Shown: positions 20,881-33,531 of the stretch, piece by piece
How the letters are laid out: each line of letters starts with the position of its first letter
How positions within the stretch are numbered: position 1 is the stretch's first letter
Source: Lineus longissimus
Lineage: Eukaryota > Nemertea > Pilidiophora > Heteronemertea > Lineidae
Assembly (NCBI RefSeq): GCF_910592395.1
Contig: NC_088319.1
Coordinates: 2,912,001 to 2,976,000, forward strand
Length of the DNA: 64,000 bases
Direction: 5' to 3'
The notes under the pieces: model-generated
The model's database searches: none
What the model was told of the DNA's origin: nothing
The model's input: only the letters and a program-made list of their open reading frames with translations
Program-made: the position numbers and the translations under genes

Positions 20881-22100
20881 TATATATATATGTTTATTTC
20901 GTACTATTGGACAGAGTATTTAAATTGACATGAGTTTACAGAATTTACAGAAAAGAAAAAGAAACACCGTGATTACAAATTAACTCGTACATACAAATTC
21001 TAACATCGTCCTTATCTCGTCCTGTGTTAGTATTTCGTTGCCGTTTTCTAGGCTTTCTAACAACTCACGGGCTTGAGCCGCCACACGTACATCCACATCT
21101 ATAAACTCAGCCTCACCTATGTTATGGTATCCAACATTAATCGTAAACTTATTGATACGATATTTAAGACAGACTCTAGTAGTGTTCCTACCCAGGCATG
21201 TTGTACCCTCATACAATATTAGATTCATACATAACATCATGTAATCGTTCCCTGATCTAGTAAGGTTTTCTATGAATCTCAGTAATCGTCTTTCCAATTG
21301 AAGCTCAATGGGACTGTCTCCAATGATTAAAGGAATTAGTTTGTTGTGTGTTCTCATTGGTATCTTCCTTATTCGCCTGACGCACTTCCGCCATGCAGTG
21401 AAAAAATTCTCCATGTGTCGACTTCCTATGTCCCACAATTGAAACCCATACATACTCATGCAAAAAGATTTGAACAAAAAATACCGGCTCTCGGCTGATG
21501 CATGCCCAAAACGAGCCAAAACCATGTTGGTACGCTTATACAAGTTGTTTATTCCTGCATCGATTCTCAGCTGGTCGGTATTGGGCCCTAGGGGGAAACC
21601 CAGATGCGCCTCAACCTGTTTTGCATTTAACCTCACTCCGTCGAAGACTATGAATTCCACCCTGACATCACAACTCCCGGGAAAAACCATGAAACCACTT
21701 TTAGTCATATTGAATTTAATCATATAGACATTTGAAAAAACCTTTGCCATTTTCAACATCTTTGTCAGTGATAGTACCGTCGGTGCAAGGAGTATAATGT
21801 CATCTGCATAAGCAAATACCCCCACATACATATGACCTACTCTACACCCGATCTTTGAATGTTGTAGGTCTACAAGAAGCTGATCTATGTAAATATTGAA
21901 AAGAATGGGGGATAACACCCCACCCTGTTTCATCCCGTTCGTCGCGGTAAATGAATCCGATACGAATTCGCCCCATTCCGTTGATTACTGTACTGGTATG
22001 CCAAAAACCTCGCCATTAATGGACAGATTCCGTTTTTTATGAGCTTCCGGAACAACTTAACAAAGTGTACGCAGTCGAACGCTTTACTTGCGTCAAGGGT
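20881..22100 (-). mobile_element. 5'-truncated non-LTR retrotransposon insertion in unit 3
   Basis: Interrupts sequence that is continuous in the other six units (tatgtctattttagac). Flanked by TAT on both sides (20878-20880, 22101-22103), a minimal target duplication. On the minus strand the element ends in a (TA)n tail at 20881-20890, typical of elements with simple-repeat 3' ends. Its 5' end is cut at RT motif A, as in incomplete reverse transcription. No other copy in the window. Confidence 0.9.
20980..22100 (-). pseudogene. Non-LTR reverse transcriptase, C-terminal part
   Basis: On the minus strand the reading begins with RT motif A ('LDASKAFDCV', near 22095), shifts frame once near 21977, and continues in a 317-codon frame (21933-20980) with 'GGVLSPILFNIYID', the catalytic YADD box ('AYADDIILLAP') and the thumb region down to a stop. 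This enzyme copies element RNA at the nicked target. The fingers and endonuclease are missing, so this copy is not autonomous. The clade is not assigned; a CR1/Rex-like relation is possible from the motif style. Confidence 0.85.
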
Positions 22101-22461
22101 TATTTTAGACTACTTCTCAATGCTGGCTAGATGCATGGCTTGCTGTTATGTTATCATTAAACCTGTGGTTCTGGTCATCATTCAGACACGAGGCTTTCAA
22201 GCCTCTTGGGATCATTTGATGAGAATGATTAATAGTTATAACAGAAGACACTTACCAGTCAGTTGAAGTGTGATTGAGATCCGATCGAAACCTTAAAATC
22301 AGGAATTGAGTAATAACATGCCCGCCGTTTCTTATTTTTGAGGGTCATAGTTTCGGCTGCATTTTTCTTTGTGCCTTGTTCTCCCTGACGTACGCGTTCA
22401 AGTATGAGTGTTCAGGTGAGCTAGCGTCTGCTATCTAATTTTATTACTCCATTCCCATGCG

Positions 22462-23360
22462 GGCAAGATCGAACAGCTCGAGTATGAAGTTAGGCGATAT
22501 AGGTCGAACAGTGTTGGTCTGGCTGAGGCAAGGCTCACTGGTACAGGTGAGATGACAACAGCCGATGGACACAGACTCTTCTTTAGTGGTAAACATTCCA
22601 AGCGTGGATATGGGATGGCAGCCATGATTCATAAGGACACGGCGCCAGCAGTTCTAAAAGCAACCTATTGGTAGTCCCTAGTGCACCAACTGTGAAATTT
22701 GTAAAACCTAACCATTAATTAGTGGTTCCAACTAAAATAGGTAGTAAAACTACCATCAAAATGGTTAAGAATTACCATTTTGATAGTTAAAACAAATAAT
22801 TCCACAGTCAGTGCAATAGCAACTACATGTACCAGAGTAGTAAAACATAACAATAATTAGTTACTTTCACTATTTAATTTTAAAAAGAGTATTGACCAGT
22901 CTCCAACCGTATGATGACTGTGAGGATCAGCGCAAAACCATTCAACCTGTCAGTTGTCCAGATCTACGCTCCAACAAGCTTTGGATCCGAGGACAGGATG
23001 AATGGATTTTACGAAGACATCATGGCTACTATGCAGTCTCTCCCAAAGCAGGACATTATTATGGTAGTAGGGGGCTGTGACGCAAAAATCGGCACCGATG
23101 CCTAGGACCAATGGAAAGGCAACGTCGGGAGATTTTGCTCAGGAGTAACAAACAAGAGGGGCCTCCGGATAATTGAATTTCCTCAAAAACTCAGTCGAAA
23201 GGCAACTTGGCATTCTCCTATTGGTAACACACACAACATGATCGAGTACATTACGGTTACGAAAGTTTTCGTGAGCAGCATCAGCATGGCTGAGACCACG
23301 ACCTATCCAGGAGCAGATGTTGGAATTGACCATGACCCTGTCCTTACCCCAATAGCGCTT
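22462..23360 (+). pseudogene. RTE-type LINE endonuclease fragment, unit 3
   Basis: Class II copy, same TAG (near 23103) and hairpin position. The 3' end is the b-type variant, 'GIDHDPVL', and loses similarity near 23360. Confidence 0.85.
22678..22819. mobile_element. Foldback/MITE-like hairpin, unit 3
   Basis: Same position and structure as in unit 2. Confidence 0.65.
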
Positions 23361-25087
23361 TTACTCACCTCATGACAAGCCATAATCCAGGTTACAAGCT
23401 ACAATCCAGGCTACAATCTAAGTTGTCCCTTGAGACTGATATTTCTGCTCCAAAGGCTGAATTTCAAATGTTAATTGCTTAATAAATGCCAACCCGCTCT
23501 AAATTCTTTTTACGTTTAATCATAATTATCATGTCAGTGAACAACTTGATTATAGGCATCTCATAAAATATAACCCATACTAGTCCAGCAAGTCAGGAAT
23601 GCAAACAGGATGATAAAAGTAGGAAACAGGTTAAGAAGTTTCTATGCTATTCCCGATTAAACAACTGATAAGACGATAGAGATAATATAATAGTATTGTA
23701 CCGTCCTTTATTACGAGCTACACTGTACATTCGTAAGAGGATTCTTGCCAGATTCCTAATATAGTTAAGATCTAAACTGAGAAATCTTGCAACGAAATGT
23801 ACATGCACTCGTTCACAAAGCTGAATAATATCTTTAAAATCTTATACAAATCTTAATTCTTGATTTTGGCCGGGGAGATCAGAGCCGCGATAATCGATTC
23901 CTGTCCCATGCAAGGACCTACGATGACCACCGTAAACATGGTAAACGAGCAATTTTTGTAGCATGCAATCATGATCACAGGTCGTAGTGACAAAAAGCAT
24001 AAGTCTACTTTAGGTTCAAGGATCAGAATCACAAATAGCTACGTAACAACATTTTTCATATGTGAACATGCGTATGGGGTCGGATTCTATTCCACGATAT
24101 CCATTTTAAAAGCAATCGATGCCAAAATAAGTTGATGCACTGTTTTCTTTGAATCAAATTAAACAAATACAGTTATTGACGCTGGTTGTGTTGTTATTGA
24201 TTAAACGTTGTCTTGTTAAAGCCACAGTTATCTTGCTAAAATCAGGCTCTATTGCATCGGTTGTGTCTGTCGCCGAAGAACTAAGGACACAAGTTCAGAG
24301 AGGTGACTAAACATGCTATTTTCGAAATTCACCATTTCCTGATCAGCGCCTCTTGTAGCGGAGCTCTGAGACGTAGACGCTGACGTCCTCAATTACTTCG
24401 AAATTGATTTACTTTTGGCGAACTATTGACCAAACGAAGCTTGATATGCCTAATTATTCTTGTCGCATGGTAATTGTGTGATTTTACCTTTGATATATGG
24501 TGTTGTGAATTACGTGTACGCTCTATTAAACGTCCTTGGTTTCAGTTGATGTGTCTGGCATTTGACCGACGAATGTTTGGGGTCAGCGCTGACAGCAGTC
24601 TTAAAGTATGTTATTTGTACACAAATGCATTTGAGATATACATGTACGCTCGTGCCATGCAAAATTCTGCATTTTAACATCACCCAGGAGGCTCTTGGCT
24701 AAGTTTCCAAAAACTCTCAGTTCCGCAAACAGAAAGAGGCTAACTATGATTTGTGATAGCAATGTATTTCAGAATGTCCCTTCGACAATCAAATCGTCAT
24801 TGATCCATTGCCGAAATATGCTTGTCTTAACAGAAAATTTCGCGTTTAGGAGGTTTTCACAAATTTCTCGAGTAGGTCATGATCGCGAAAGCATTCTGCC
24901 GCGAAAATCCTTTCCTTTTCGGCAAGAATTCCATGTCATTGTTGGCATTGCATCCAGCTACATGTCCTATTTTGATCGAGGTGTTTAGAGAGACTGCGTA
25001 TACAGTGTACCCTTTGCAATTAGCACGTATCGTAATGACTCCTAAAAACCACAAATTCCACATGTCTTGAATAGTGCCCAACAATCG
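23361..25087 (+). other. Distal class-b linker of unit 3
   Basis: Diverged relative of the class-a distal DNA, repeated at 50291-52002 and 58536-60250. It lacks the small ORF and the MITE; short frames at 24474, 24695 and 24879 shift relative to class a. Nothing else recognised. Confidence 0.4.
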
Positions 25088-25094
25088 TTGGTCC

Positions 25095-25970
25095 TGGGTG
25101 CACCTTAAGTGCACCAAGGACCAATCTTGGTGTACCTTAACTTCACATAAAGATCCTTATGTGCACCCAGTGCGAAATTCGCGCCGATTAAAAACCTGTG
25201 TCCAAGGTTGAAAATGGTATGTCTGTCTTGTAGCAAATCACAAAATCTCGTGTCGAACATTTGCTCTATTTTTCGCTTAAAAAGTGTATAAATATACATT
25301 TATGACAGATGGTGGTAAGAAATAAAGAAAAAGTATTTTTAAGAACATAATACTATTTTCTATGTCATTAAGTGTGCTGTATGAAATGATTCCCCCATTC
25401 ATACATACATCCGTTCATAGCACACGTGTGCGCAATGACCCCTAGATCCTGCCACTGATGTCGAACTGACAATGACATTTTGACGCCTCGTTTACAGTTC
25501 GTGTTCAGCAAAATTACGGATGTAGAGCAAAAGCACGCGTTTGTCATGCTGATGCAAATATTTACTCCTAAACAGGAAAAGATATCATTCTAGGCCCTCT
25601 TACTACAATCAATCCCCATGGCAAATATATATGAACAACAGAAAGTCCCCATGCAGTGAACCTGGCCATGCTGCCTATGTTTACCTAATTAGCATAATGT
25701 AGGCCAACACTATGGGAGCCCCCTATTATCAGTTAATCGTACTACTCATTTCAATGGAAGCCTTAACAGGTGTGAGTTAGTGTTCAGCAAAATTACGGAT
25801 GTAGAGCAAAAGCACGCGTACCCCACATCGGACACAGGTTTTTTAATCGGCGCGTATTTCAATCTGTTTTGCACATGAAGATCCTTTTAAAGCAGCACCC
25901 AGGAGCATCCTGGGTGCGGTGCTGTTAAGGTACACCCAGCTTGGTCCTTGGTACACCTAAGGTGCACCCA
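25095..25970. mobile_element. Inverted-repeat element in the unit 3/4 linker
   Basis: The left arm (25095-25215) read on the minus strand matches the right arm (about 25815-25970) on the plus strand: 'ggacacaggttttttaatc', 'cggcgcg', 'gcacataa.gatc', 'ttaaggtacacc', 'ttggtccttgg' and 'aaggtgcaccca' in the same order. The right arm has an extra 30 bp hairpin (cacccagga/tcctgggtg). Termini TGGGTGCACC / GGTGCACCCA. The left terminus is itself within a 37 bp near-palindrome (25088-25124). The interior has no transposase, so it is non-autonomous or a foldback repeat. Superfamily unknown. Confidence 0.7.
25501..25819. repeat. 40 bp direct duplication around a 239 bp unit-4-only insert
   Basis: The stretch 'gtgttcagcaaaattacg...cacgcgt' occurs at 25501-25540 and again at 25780-25819, with 25541-25779 between. 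Units 1 and 7 have a single copy and no insert. The insert is non-coding and unrecognised. A 40 bp duplication is too long for a usual target-site duplication. Confidence 0.85.
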
Positions 25971-26519
25971 TGACGACATTTGCCCTTTCGACGACACTGA
26001 CTGTATTGCATGTGTTAGGTCGACTGAAATATTGTGAAGGATAGACACCTACATGTAGATGTAGGTGACACTAGTTAATTTGTTTTAGCTATATCGTGTA
26101 TTCAAAAATGAAAGAAACAATCACATGCAAAAAAATTTCTGAAGAAAATCTGTTGAAAAACCCATTACCTTTACAGTTTTCTAAACGGATTTTAATAGGT
26201 GCTATATAGGTTTTTCATGTATGATTTAAAAAGTTATTTTAGTTATATAGAATTTCTATGTTCATAAAATACATAGACTATACTGTATATACTATATAGA
26301 TTTTTTTTCAGATGGGATCTTATAGTTTATAGGTTGTCCTTTACAAACCCTATACAGGTGATATACCGGTATAGATTTTATATAGCCTTTTTTGGCCATT
26401 TTTGGCCATTTTCTTTAAAGATTTGCTCCGGAGGATTTTGTCTGTGGTATAAGTTTGCAATGACACCATCAATATCTCGAGAAAGCAGGTAATCCAATCA
26501 AGAATTATATTGCGTGTAA

Positions 26520-26906
26520 ATGCAATTCATGACTATATGGGAGTCATTGCTGGTCCTGACCAACATTGACAGAGCTCTAGCAAGTTTAGTGTTTTCCTCA
26601 TTTCAATTCATGACAATGGACATTAACGGAACTGATAGCAATTTAACCTTCGCAATCTTACGAGTTCAGTCAATTCTTCGATGTGGTATGGCATGCTCGA
26701 ATATTCAGATGTGCGTTGCCTTTTTCACCACCCCCCAGAACGGCCATGACCGCCATGATCAAACGGAAACCTGCCATCTTCACAAGAATGCTGCTACCAA
26801 GGACTGGACTTGTAGCGGCGGGAAAACAGGGCATCGGCTTTGGAAAAAGCAGGTAGCCAATATTTCGGTTTTTATATTCGCAACCTATTTTGCAATAAAG
26901 ACATAA
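26520..26906 (+). CDS. Secreted PAN/Apple-like domain ORF, copy 4 (alpha)
   Basis: Alpha copy nearly identical to copy 1, keeping both N-glycosylation sequons and the Val after Cys65. Leu9 of the signal core is Ser (tca), and the loop before the donor reads Cys-Ser-Gly-Gly. Donor at 26852/26853. The downstream partner exon in this unit is broken, so a spliced product would be truncated. Confidence 0.55.
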   Translation: MQFMTIWESLLVLTNIDRALASLVFSSFQFMTMDINGTDSNLTFAILRVQSILRCGMACSNIQMCVAFFTTPQNGHDRHDQTETCHLHKNAATKDWTCSGGKTGHRLWKKQVANISVFIFATYFAIKT

Positions 26907-28254
26907 TTTGCTGTTGTTGCGTGCGCAACCGGTCAGACACTAGGACGGCGTTGCTTGCCCTACTGACAAGCTCGCATTGGATTGTTTGATATCGGAATTT
27001 CGTTAGTCCTAGACTGGTTGCCTACCAGGGCTAAAGAAGCCATATTTAGTATATTTAGTGTGTTGGGTTTATTTACAGTTAGTATGAATGACTCGTTCTA
27101 TGGAACGATCTCCATCATCCGCGCATTGCGCCCATAATTGTTAGAACTCAAATTTTCTTCAACGACGTTAACCGGAGCGCCCGAGACTGGAATATGAAAC
27201 TTTATGCAGCTGTTGAAACAAAAACCTAATTCTCGTGCGAATGCATGGCGTATAGTCAACTGAGGAATAAGGTGTACACCTACACTTCAACTTTGAGGGT
27301 AAATTATGGTCGTCTGATGATTACTTCGATTCAACTGAACTGGTAAACATTTTTCACAAATATATGATAAATTACGTGAAACTGCACAATACTACTTTCA
27401 AATTCAGACCGACCTCTGCTTTAGGCGTACCTGTCTATAATGAAGTCGTATTTTAAGTCGTGCACTGCAATTTGGATAACCACTTCATTGTAGCCATCTT
27501 ATACACTGATCCAATTTGATATTATAAACATTACTGTAAAAATCCAGATGGAATGGCACAATGAAAACGTTCGTCGATTAACTGAATATTAGATAACCGT
27601 ACGTAATTCAATATCGGAGATGAGGTCGGAGTGGGACTCGGAGTGGGACTCGGAACGGGCCAAGGCTCCGATTTAGCGGAATCTGCAATAAACATTTAAA
27701 TAGTTCTATTAGTATCGATTTGCTGAAACCCATATATTTATCGACTTCGGAAAAAAAACAACCAACATGCAAGACAAAATGATCTGCATTATTCTTCTCG
27801 GACCATTTCCACATCGGCTGTGGTGGGGAGAAGGCCAAACGTAGCAATTGTTACAAATAATTATCATATACATATTCTATAGCGATCTTTTCATGTGCAT
27901 TGTTTTGGGGTGTTTCCGCTCAATTTTACCATATTTCCCAGTTTTCCGCAGTTTTCGTAGATTCCGCTTAATTGCCCTGGCCGTCAGGATGATTTTCAGA
28001 GTGGCGCTCATTGTTGCCAACCTGTCTATAATATATACAGGGTATACCAAAAAGGATGTATCCACCTATACGTTAATAATGGGTATTTATAAACAAGATG
28101 AGCGCATTACTTATGAAGATTGTCTAATCAACAGAGAGAGACAGCCTTCCATCTCTCCCACAATGTAATGTATTGAAACCTAATTTCAACAATTTCATCC
28201 ACTTCATTTAAAGCTGTCATATCTTAACTTTTAACCGCCACGCCGAACTAGCAG

Positions 28255-29260
28255 AGGGGCACCTATCGGTCGTACCGTGATGTAAGGATCTATGGCCAGT
28301 TCCCACCGTGGGCGGCATCGGTATTTTACCACACTGGGCTAAGTGTCATAGTCACAGTGGCTCTTTTTCATTACTCCTTGAGTCCTTATCGTAATGTCTA
28401 CGTCTACAGCCAAGATGATATCAGCGGAGATTTTAAACTGACGTATCATTTTCATTTTAACGAGCTCACATACATTGCTGGCGAATATGGCAATGATGTC
28501 ATAGGTGTTAGCACTCGTCGTGGACGGAAATCTGTCGCTGAAAAGTTGCGAGCATTTCAATTCGATTTGATTGAAAGTAGCAATCGCCGAGAGTTGATTC
28601 TACCGTATGGTGAACTTGAGAAAAGCCTCGGTCCAAAGAATTCGAGGTTCAAATATTTCAAAATGGTTTCATGTGGTGAGAATGTTTTCTTGGAGTTGAC
28701 CTTTCGATGCAAATTTCAGCAGCACAAAAACAGGGAAAAAGACCTGTTTATGTTTTGGTTAAATTGGTATAACATCATTGGATAACATCATGTTAGAGGA
28801 TATCCGATGTGATTTGAATGGTTATCTCTATAAATCATCAGCTAGAACACACTCCATCACCATCTTAGAAAAACCGTACGAGTATAATAAATCCACGTCG
28901 ATTATCTTACGTGATGATTTTTTCAGAAAATTGGGAGACTCTGCAATTCTGTCTTTGTTAGGATCATATAATGTCGTCGTTGAGGTTCATCGGGCGAAGT
29001 TCGTTACCATATCTTTAAGTGAGCATCCTAAGGAGAGCTTTAGGCTGAATCCTAAGAATCACGCTCTATTTCTGTTTAGGTTGCAATTGGGGCCATGCCT
29101 GGATGAATCCGAGGTGGAAGCTAAGAATACGTTATTGATGACCTTACGTGACCCTTTTGTCTCCAACCATTGGTTAATAGTCGGTGCGAATGAAAGATTA
29201 TTTGCCTGGCCCAAATTCGATACTGGTAAGCAAATGACCGCAAAGGTATTTACTCTGTAA
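28255..29260 (+). pseudogene. Unrecognised conserved domain, copy 4, frameshifted
   Basis: The frame is open to 28785, then stops. A net loss of 98 bp near 28770, with a few filler bases, removes the middle of the domain after 'WLNWY' and shifts the frame. The remainder (about 28778-29260) is intact in another frame to the usual TAA. The C-terminal half shares 'FDTGK' with copy 5. This is the only copy of seven that is broken. Confidence 0.8.
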
Positions 29261-30297
29261 CAAAGTACTCGGGTGGACTCATATTGTTTATAAAGCTGAG
29301 CTGCACGAATAAATCTCACAGTAGCTGATTAAGAAACTAAGATGAGACGGATACGGCACAGCTATGGATGCAATATTTCTGACTGCTGCTATGTCTAATA
29401 ATTCACTACTAACGTTCATTTTTCGGAATTTGCGCACTAGAATCTTTGTCTAAATCCTTATATCTACGCGAAATCGAAACAGACATCATAGCATTCCACT
29501 CTCTATCGTAAGGAATTTCCGTGTTGCATAAATAAATTCATTGATATTCCGGGAGATATAATTGTCGCAATAAGTATATTGAGGGAAATTACACATGCAG
29601 TATAAGTGTATTTCGGATTATTTTAGATCTGGCCATATTTACTTGGCTCTTCTCTTGTCACTGCATTGTAATAGTGTGATCACCAATATTATAGTAATGA
29701 AACACAGCCTTGGGCAGCCGGTGTCATAGTTGACCAGGTTTAGTTGACACCATAAAGGAGCATTGGTTAGGCAAGAGTCTTTAAATAAAAAAATTGAAAG
29801 ACTTTCAGACTGGTTGAAAGACTCTGGTCAGGCAAATCCCAAGGATACTAAGTAATCTTGTTCTGAGCAACACCACTATCTTTTAATAAACGTGATGTGG
29901 TCACATACCTTAGTTCAACTAAGTGCCCTCGGCCAGACGAGATGAAAAACACTATGAGCAAGTCGAAGACAGACTGTTATTTGAATGACGATCGTTGTAT
30001 TTGGGAGATCATCTTTCAAATGAGAGTATGGAAAGAGTCAGTTCGACCACTAAACTGTTATTGCAATACAACGCAATAGTTGTAAATTGAAAGTGAAAGA
30101 AAGCGATATTCGGAGGTTTCAGCTTGCATCTTCTTTTATTGACGGTCATGGCCTCTATGCACCATATAATACAATCCACCAGAATTCAAAACGGACGGAG
30201 ACTTTTTTCAGGGGACATTTTCCACTTCTACACTGTACTGGATTGTGTGACCCAGTTCAATTTTGTCATTGAATAATTGAGTTCACCATCGCGTTGC

Positions 30298-30509
30298 CAA
30301 GATATCTGGACGATTATCTTCATCGAATCGGAGCTTACGTCCTCGTTTCAAAGATGTCTGGTCGCCGTCGTCACCGAGTTGGAGTTCATGCTCACGTTCG
30401 TGTTTCAACGATCGCTGGTCGAGTGCAGTCACCGAGTCGGAGCTTACGACCACGTTTCAACGATCTCAGGTTGAAAATCGTCTCCGAGTCGGAGTTCATG
30501 AAAATCTTT
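30298..30509 (+). repeat. Four-copy minisatellite, unit 4
   Basis: Class II version, copy number unchanged at four. Confidence 0.8.
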
Positions 30510-30897
30510 GGATCGTTGTGTTTCTATTTTTTATGTCTATTTTAGACTACTTCTCAATGCTGGCTAGATGCATGGCTTGCTGTTATGTTATCATTAAACC
30601 TGTGGTTCTGGTCATCATTCAGACACGAGGCTTTCAAGCCTCTTGGGATCATTTGATGAGCATGATTAATAGTTATAATAGAAGACACTTACCAGTCAGT
30701 TGAAGTGTGATTGAGATTCGATCGAAACCTTAAAATCAGGAATTGAGTAATAACATGCCCGCCGTTTCTTATTTTTGAGGGTCATAGTTTCGGCTGCATT
30801 TTTTTTGTGCCTTGTTCTCCCTGACGTACGCGTTCAAGTATGAGTGTTCAGGTGAACTAGCGTCTGCTATCTAATTTTATTACTCCATTCCCATGCG

Positions 30898-31876
30898 GGC
30901 AAGATCGAACAGCTCGAGTATGAAGTTAGGCGATATAGGTCGAACAGTGTTGGTCTGGCTGAGGCAAGGCTCACTGGTACAGGTGAGATGACAACAGCCG
31001 ATGGACACAGACTCTTCTTTAGTGGTAAACATTCCAAGCGTGGATATGGGATGGCAGCCATGATTCATAAGGACACGGCACCAGCAGTTCTAAAAGCAAC
31101 CTATTGGTAGTCCCTAGTGCACCAACTGTGAAATTTGTAAAAACTAACCATTAATTAGTGGTTCCAACTAAAATAGGTAGTAAAACTACCATCAAAATGG
31201 TTAAGAATTATCATTTTGATAGTTAAAACAAATAATTCCACAGTCAGTGCAATAGCAACTACATGTACCAGAGTAGTAAAACATAACAATAATTAGTTAC
31301 TTTCACTATTTAATTTTAAAAAGAGTATTGACCAGTCTCCAACCGTATGATGACTGTGAGGATCAGCGCAAAACATTCAACCTGTCAGTTGTCCAGATCT
31401 ACGCTCCAACAAGCTTTGGATCCGAGGACAGGATGAATGGATTTTACGAAGACATCATGGCTACTATGCAGTCTCTCCCAAAGCAGGACATTATTATGGT
31501 AGTAGGGGGCTGTGACGCAAAAATCGGCACCGATGCCTAGGACCAATGGAAAGGCAACGTCGGGAGATTTTGCTCAGGAGTAACAAACAAGAGGGGCCTC
31601 CGGATAATTGAATTTCCTCAAAAACTCAGTCGAAAGGCAACTTGGCATTCTCCTATTGGTAACACACACAACATGATCGAGTACATTACGGTTACGAAAG
31701 TTTTCGTGAGCAGCATCAGCATGGCTGAGACCAGGACCTATCCAGGAGCAGATGTTGGAATTGACCATGACCCTGTCCTTACCCCAATCGCGTTTTTACT
31801 ATCCTCATGGCAAGCTACAATCCACGCCCGAGTTGTCCCTTTGAGATACTGTATTATGCTAAATGACCTTGAATGA
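30898..31876 (+). pseudogene. RTE-type LINE endonuclease fragment, unit 4
   Basis: As in unit 2 with an extra 1 bp loss (aaaacattc for aaaaccattc, near 31373) that shifts the frame just before 'FNLSVVQIYA'. Its last 80 bp switch from b-type to a-type bases. Confidence 0.85.
31114..31255. mobile_element. Foldback/MITE-like hairpin, unit 4
   Basis: Same element; one inner-stem base is changed (ttatcattttg). Confidence 0.65.
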
Positions 31877-33050
31877 CGTGTGACAGTGAGAGACTGATAT
31901 TTCTGCTCCTATGGCGGAATTTTAAATCTGAATTGCTTAAAGGTATGGACGGTTTTTTATTGCAGTATGTTTGTTCTTCCTCTGGTTCATCAGGAGTAAA
32001 CTATTTTTCTGAACGTGTTCGATGCTTTCCCAATTCTGTTTCAGCTCTTACATAGAAGAAAAACGCGTTGTTTCGTTATTTCTAGTACGCACAAGTCTTG
32101 GCGCGAAAGACCTTTCCCGCCACGTGAGTACACGCTGAGATCCGCGTGTTCGTCACCCCGCTATTAAGATGCAACGTCATTTCTATTTATTGTCGCAGTT
32201 GCGGGGTAATCAAGCGCCATCAGCGTGACGACGGAAAATTCGAGATCAGCACCAAGAGGTCACAAGGTAGATCCATGGCTCCAGGAAACGCCTTTAGTGC
32301 ATCGACCCACGTGGAAATGGTCGACGCATGTAGAGCTAACTCGGGTCAAATCGGAGTCAACATCGAAAAAGAGTGATAATTCAGTCAGATTTTGAATTTT
32401 TCCTCTTTTTGCGCAATTTGTTGATGGAAACTACTTAATATATAAATTAAGAGGTGACTGGGTAGCTGACAGCTGAATAATATTGCCCTTAATAATGCCA
32501 ATGGTCTTTTCATGCCAACCCGCTTTAAAGTCTTAATTGGGCATAACGATCTCATACATAACTTATCTCGATTTTGGCCCGTGAGAGCCTCTATAATTGA
32601 TTCCTGTCGCATGTAGTTACCTGCGATGACCACCGTAAACATGGTAAATGTGTGAGTTTTGTCACATGCAGTCATGATCACCGGTCGTAGTGACAAAAAG
32701 CACTAGTCTGCTTTAGTTTCAATGATCTGGATACGCAAGCTACGTAATAGCTACGTAACTACATTTTGTATATCAACATGCCCATGGGGTCTGATTCTAA
32801 TCTGCGATATCGATTTTCAAAGCACTCGACGTCAAAATATAAAGGTTTTCTTTGATGATTCAATTTAATCAAATGCAATTATTGACGCTGGTTGTATTGT
32901 TATTCATTAAACGTTGTCTTGTTAAAGCTACAGTTATCGTGTCATCAGGATCTATTGCATCGATTGTGTCTGTTGCAGCAGAACTAGGAGGTGACTAAGA
33001 ATGCTATTTTCGGCCTTTTTCCTGATCAGTGTTGTAGCGGAGCCAGTCTG

Positions 33051-33275
33051 ATGATGTGGGGAAAAATATTTCTTTCCGTCATCATGTCGACTGTTTTCCG
33101 CGACAACAGAGAGTCACAACAGCAGCTCCGGCTCTACAGAGGCGCGGATCAGGAATTAAAGAGGCTAATTGTGCTTCGGAATAGGATCCAAGGCTTAGGG
33201 TCTATATTGAGATACCAATACCTTTTACCTTGTTGCAAAAATTTCGTCGAAACCCGCGCCGTTTTTCAAATCTAA
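33051..33275 (+). CDS. Small ORF with signal-like N-terminus, unit 4
   Basis: 74 codons; differs from the unit 2 copy by Lys for Asn in 'ELKRL'. Confidence 0.25.
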   Translation: MMWGKIFLSVIMSTVFRDNRESQQQLRLYRGADQELKRLIVLRNRIQGLGSILRYQYLLPCCKNFVETRAVFQI

Positions 33276-33447
33276 AATACATTTTTTTCAGTATTCAAAA
33301 TTTGCGAGATTAATATATTTTGGAATTGATTTACTTTTGGCAAGCTATTGACCAAACAAAGCCGGATATGCCAAATAATTCTTTTCGCATGGTAAATGTG
33401 TGCTTTTACCTTTGATATATGTTGTTATGAATCACGTGTACGCTCTA

Positions 33448-33531
33448 CAGGCCCTGAATTATTTTCCTTTGGACAATAGAATTCTATTGTGTATCCATTG
33501 TGTGAAGGAAAATAATTTTTGGGCCACCCTG
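33448..33531. mobile_element. 84 bp TA-flanked MITE, unit 4
   Basis: Same element and position. Confidence 0.85.

Larger units (their letters stand above)
16401..25208 (+). repeat. Unit 3 (upstream beta, middle II with RT insertion, distal b)
   Basis: Beta linker 16401-16776, PAN exon 16777-17109, intron-like 17110-18499, long frame 18500-19603, 3' flank 19604-20637, minisatellite 20638-20849, non-LTR insertion 20881-22100, endonuclease remnant 22462-23360, distal class b 23361-25208. Class b differs from class a by many substitutions and by indels, including one 8 bp indel near 24948. It lacks the TA-MITE: the empty site is at 24524-24525. Confidence 0.9.

Noticed and set aside
32146-32376. 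76-codon frame in distal class-a DNA of unit 4
   Set aside because: Not kept in units 1 or 5, and an antisense frame covers the same bases in unit 1.
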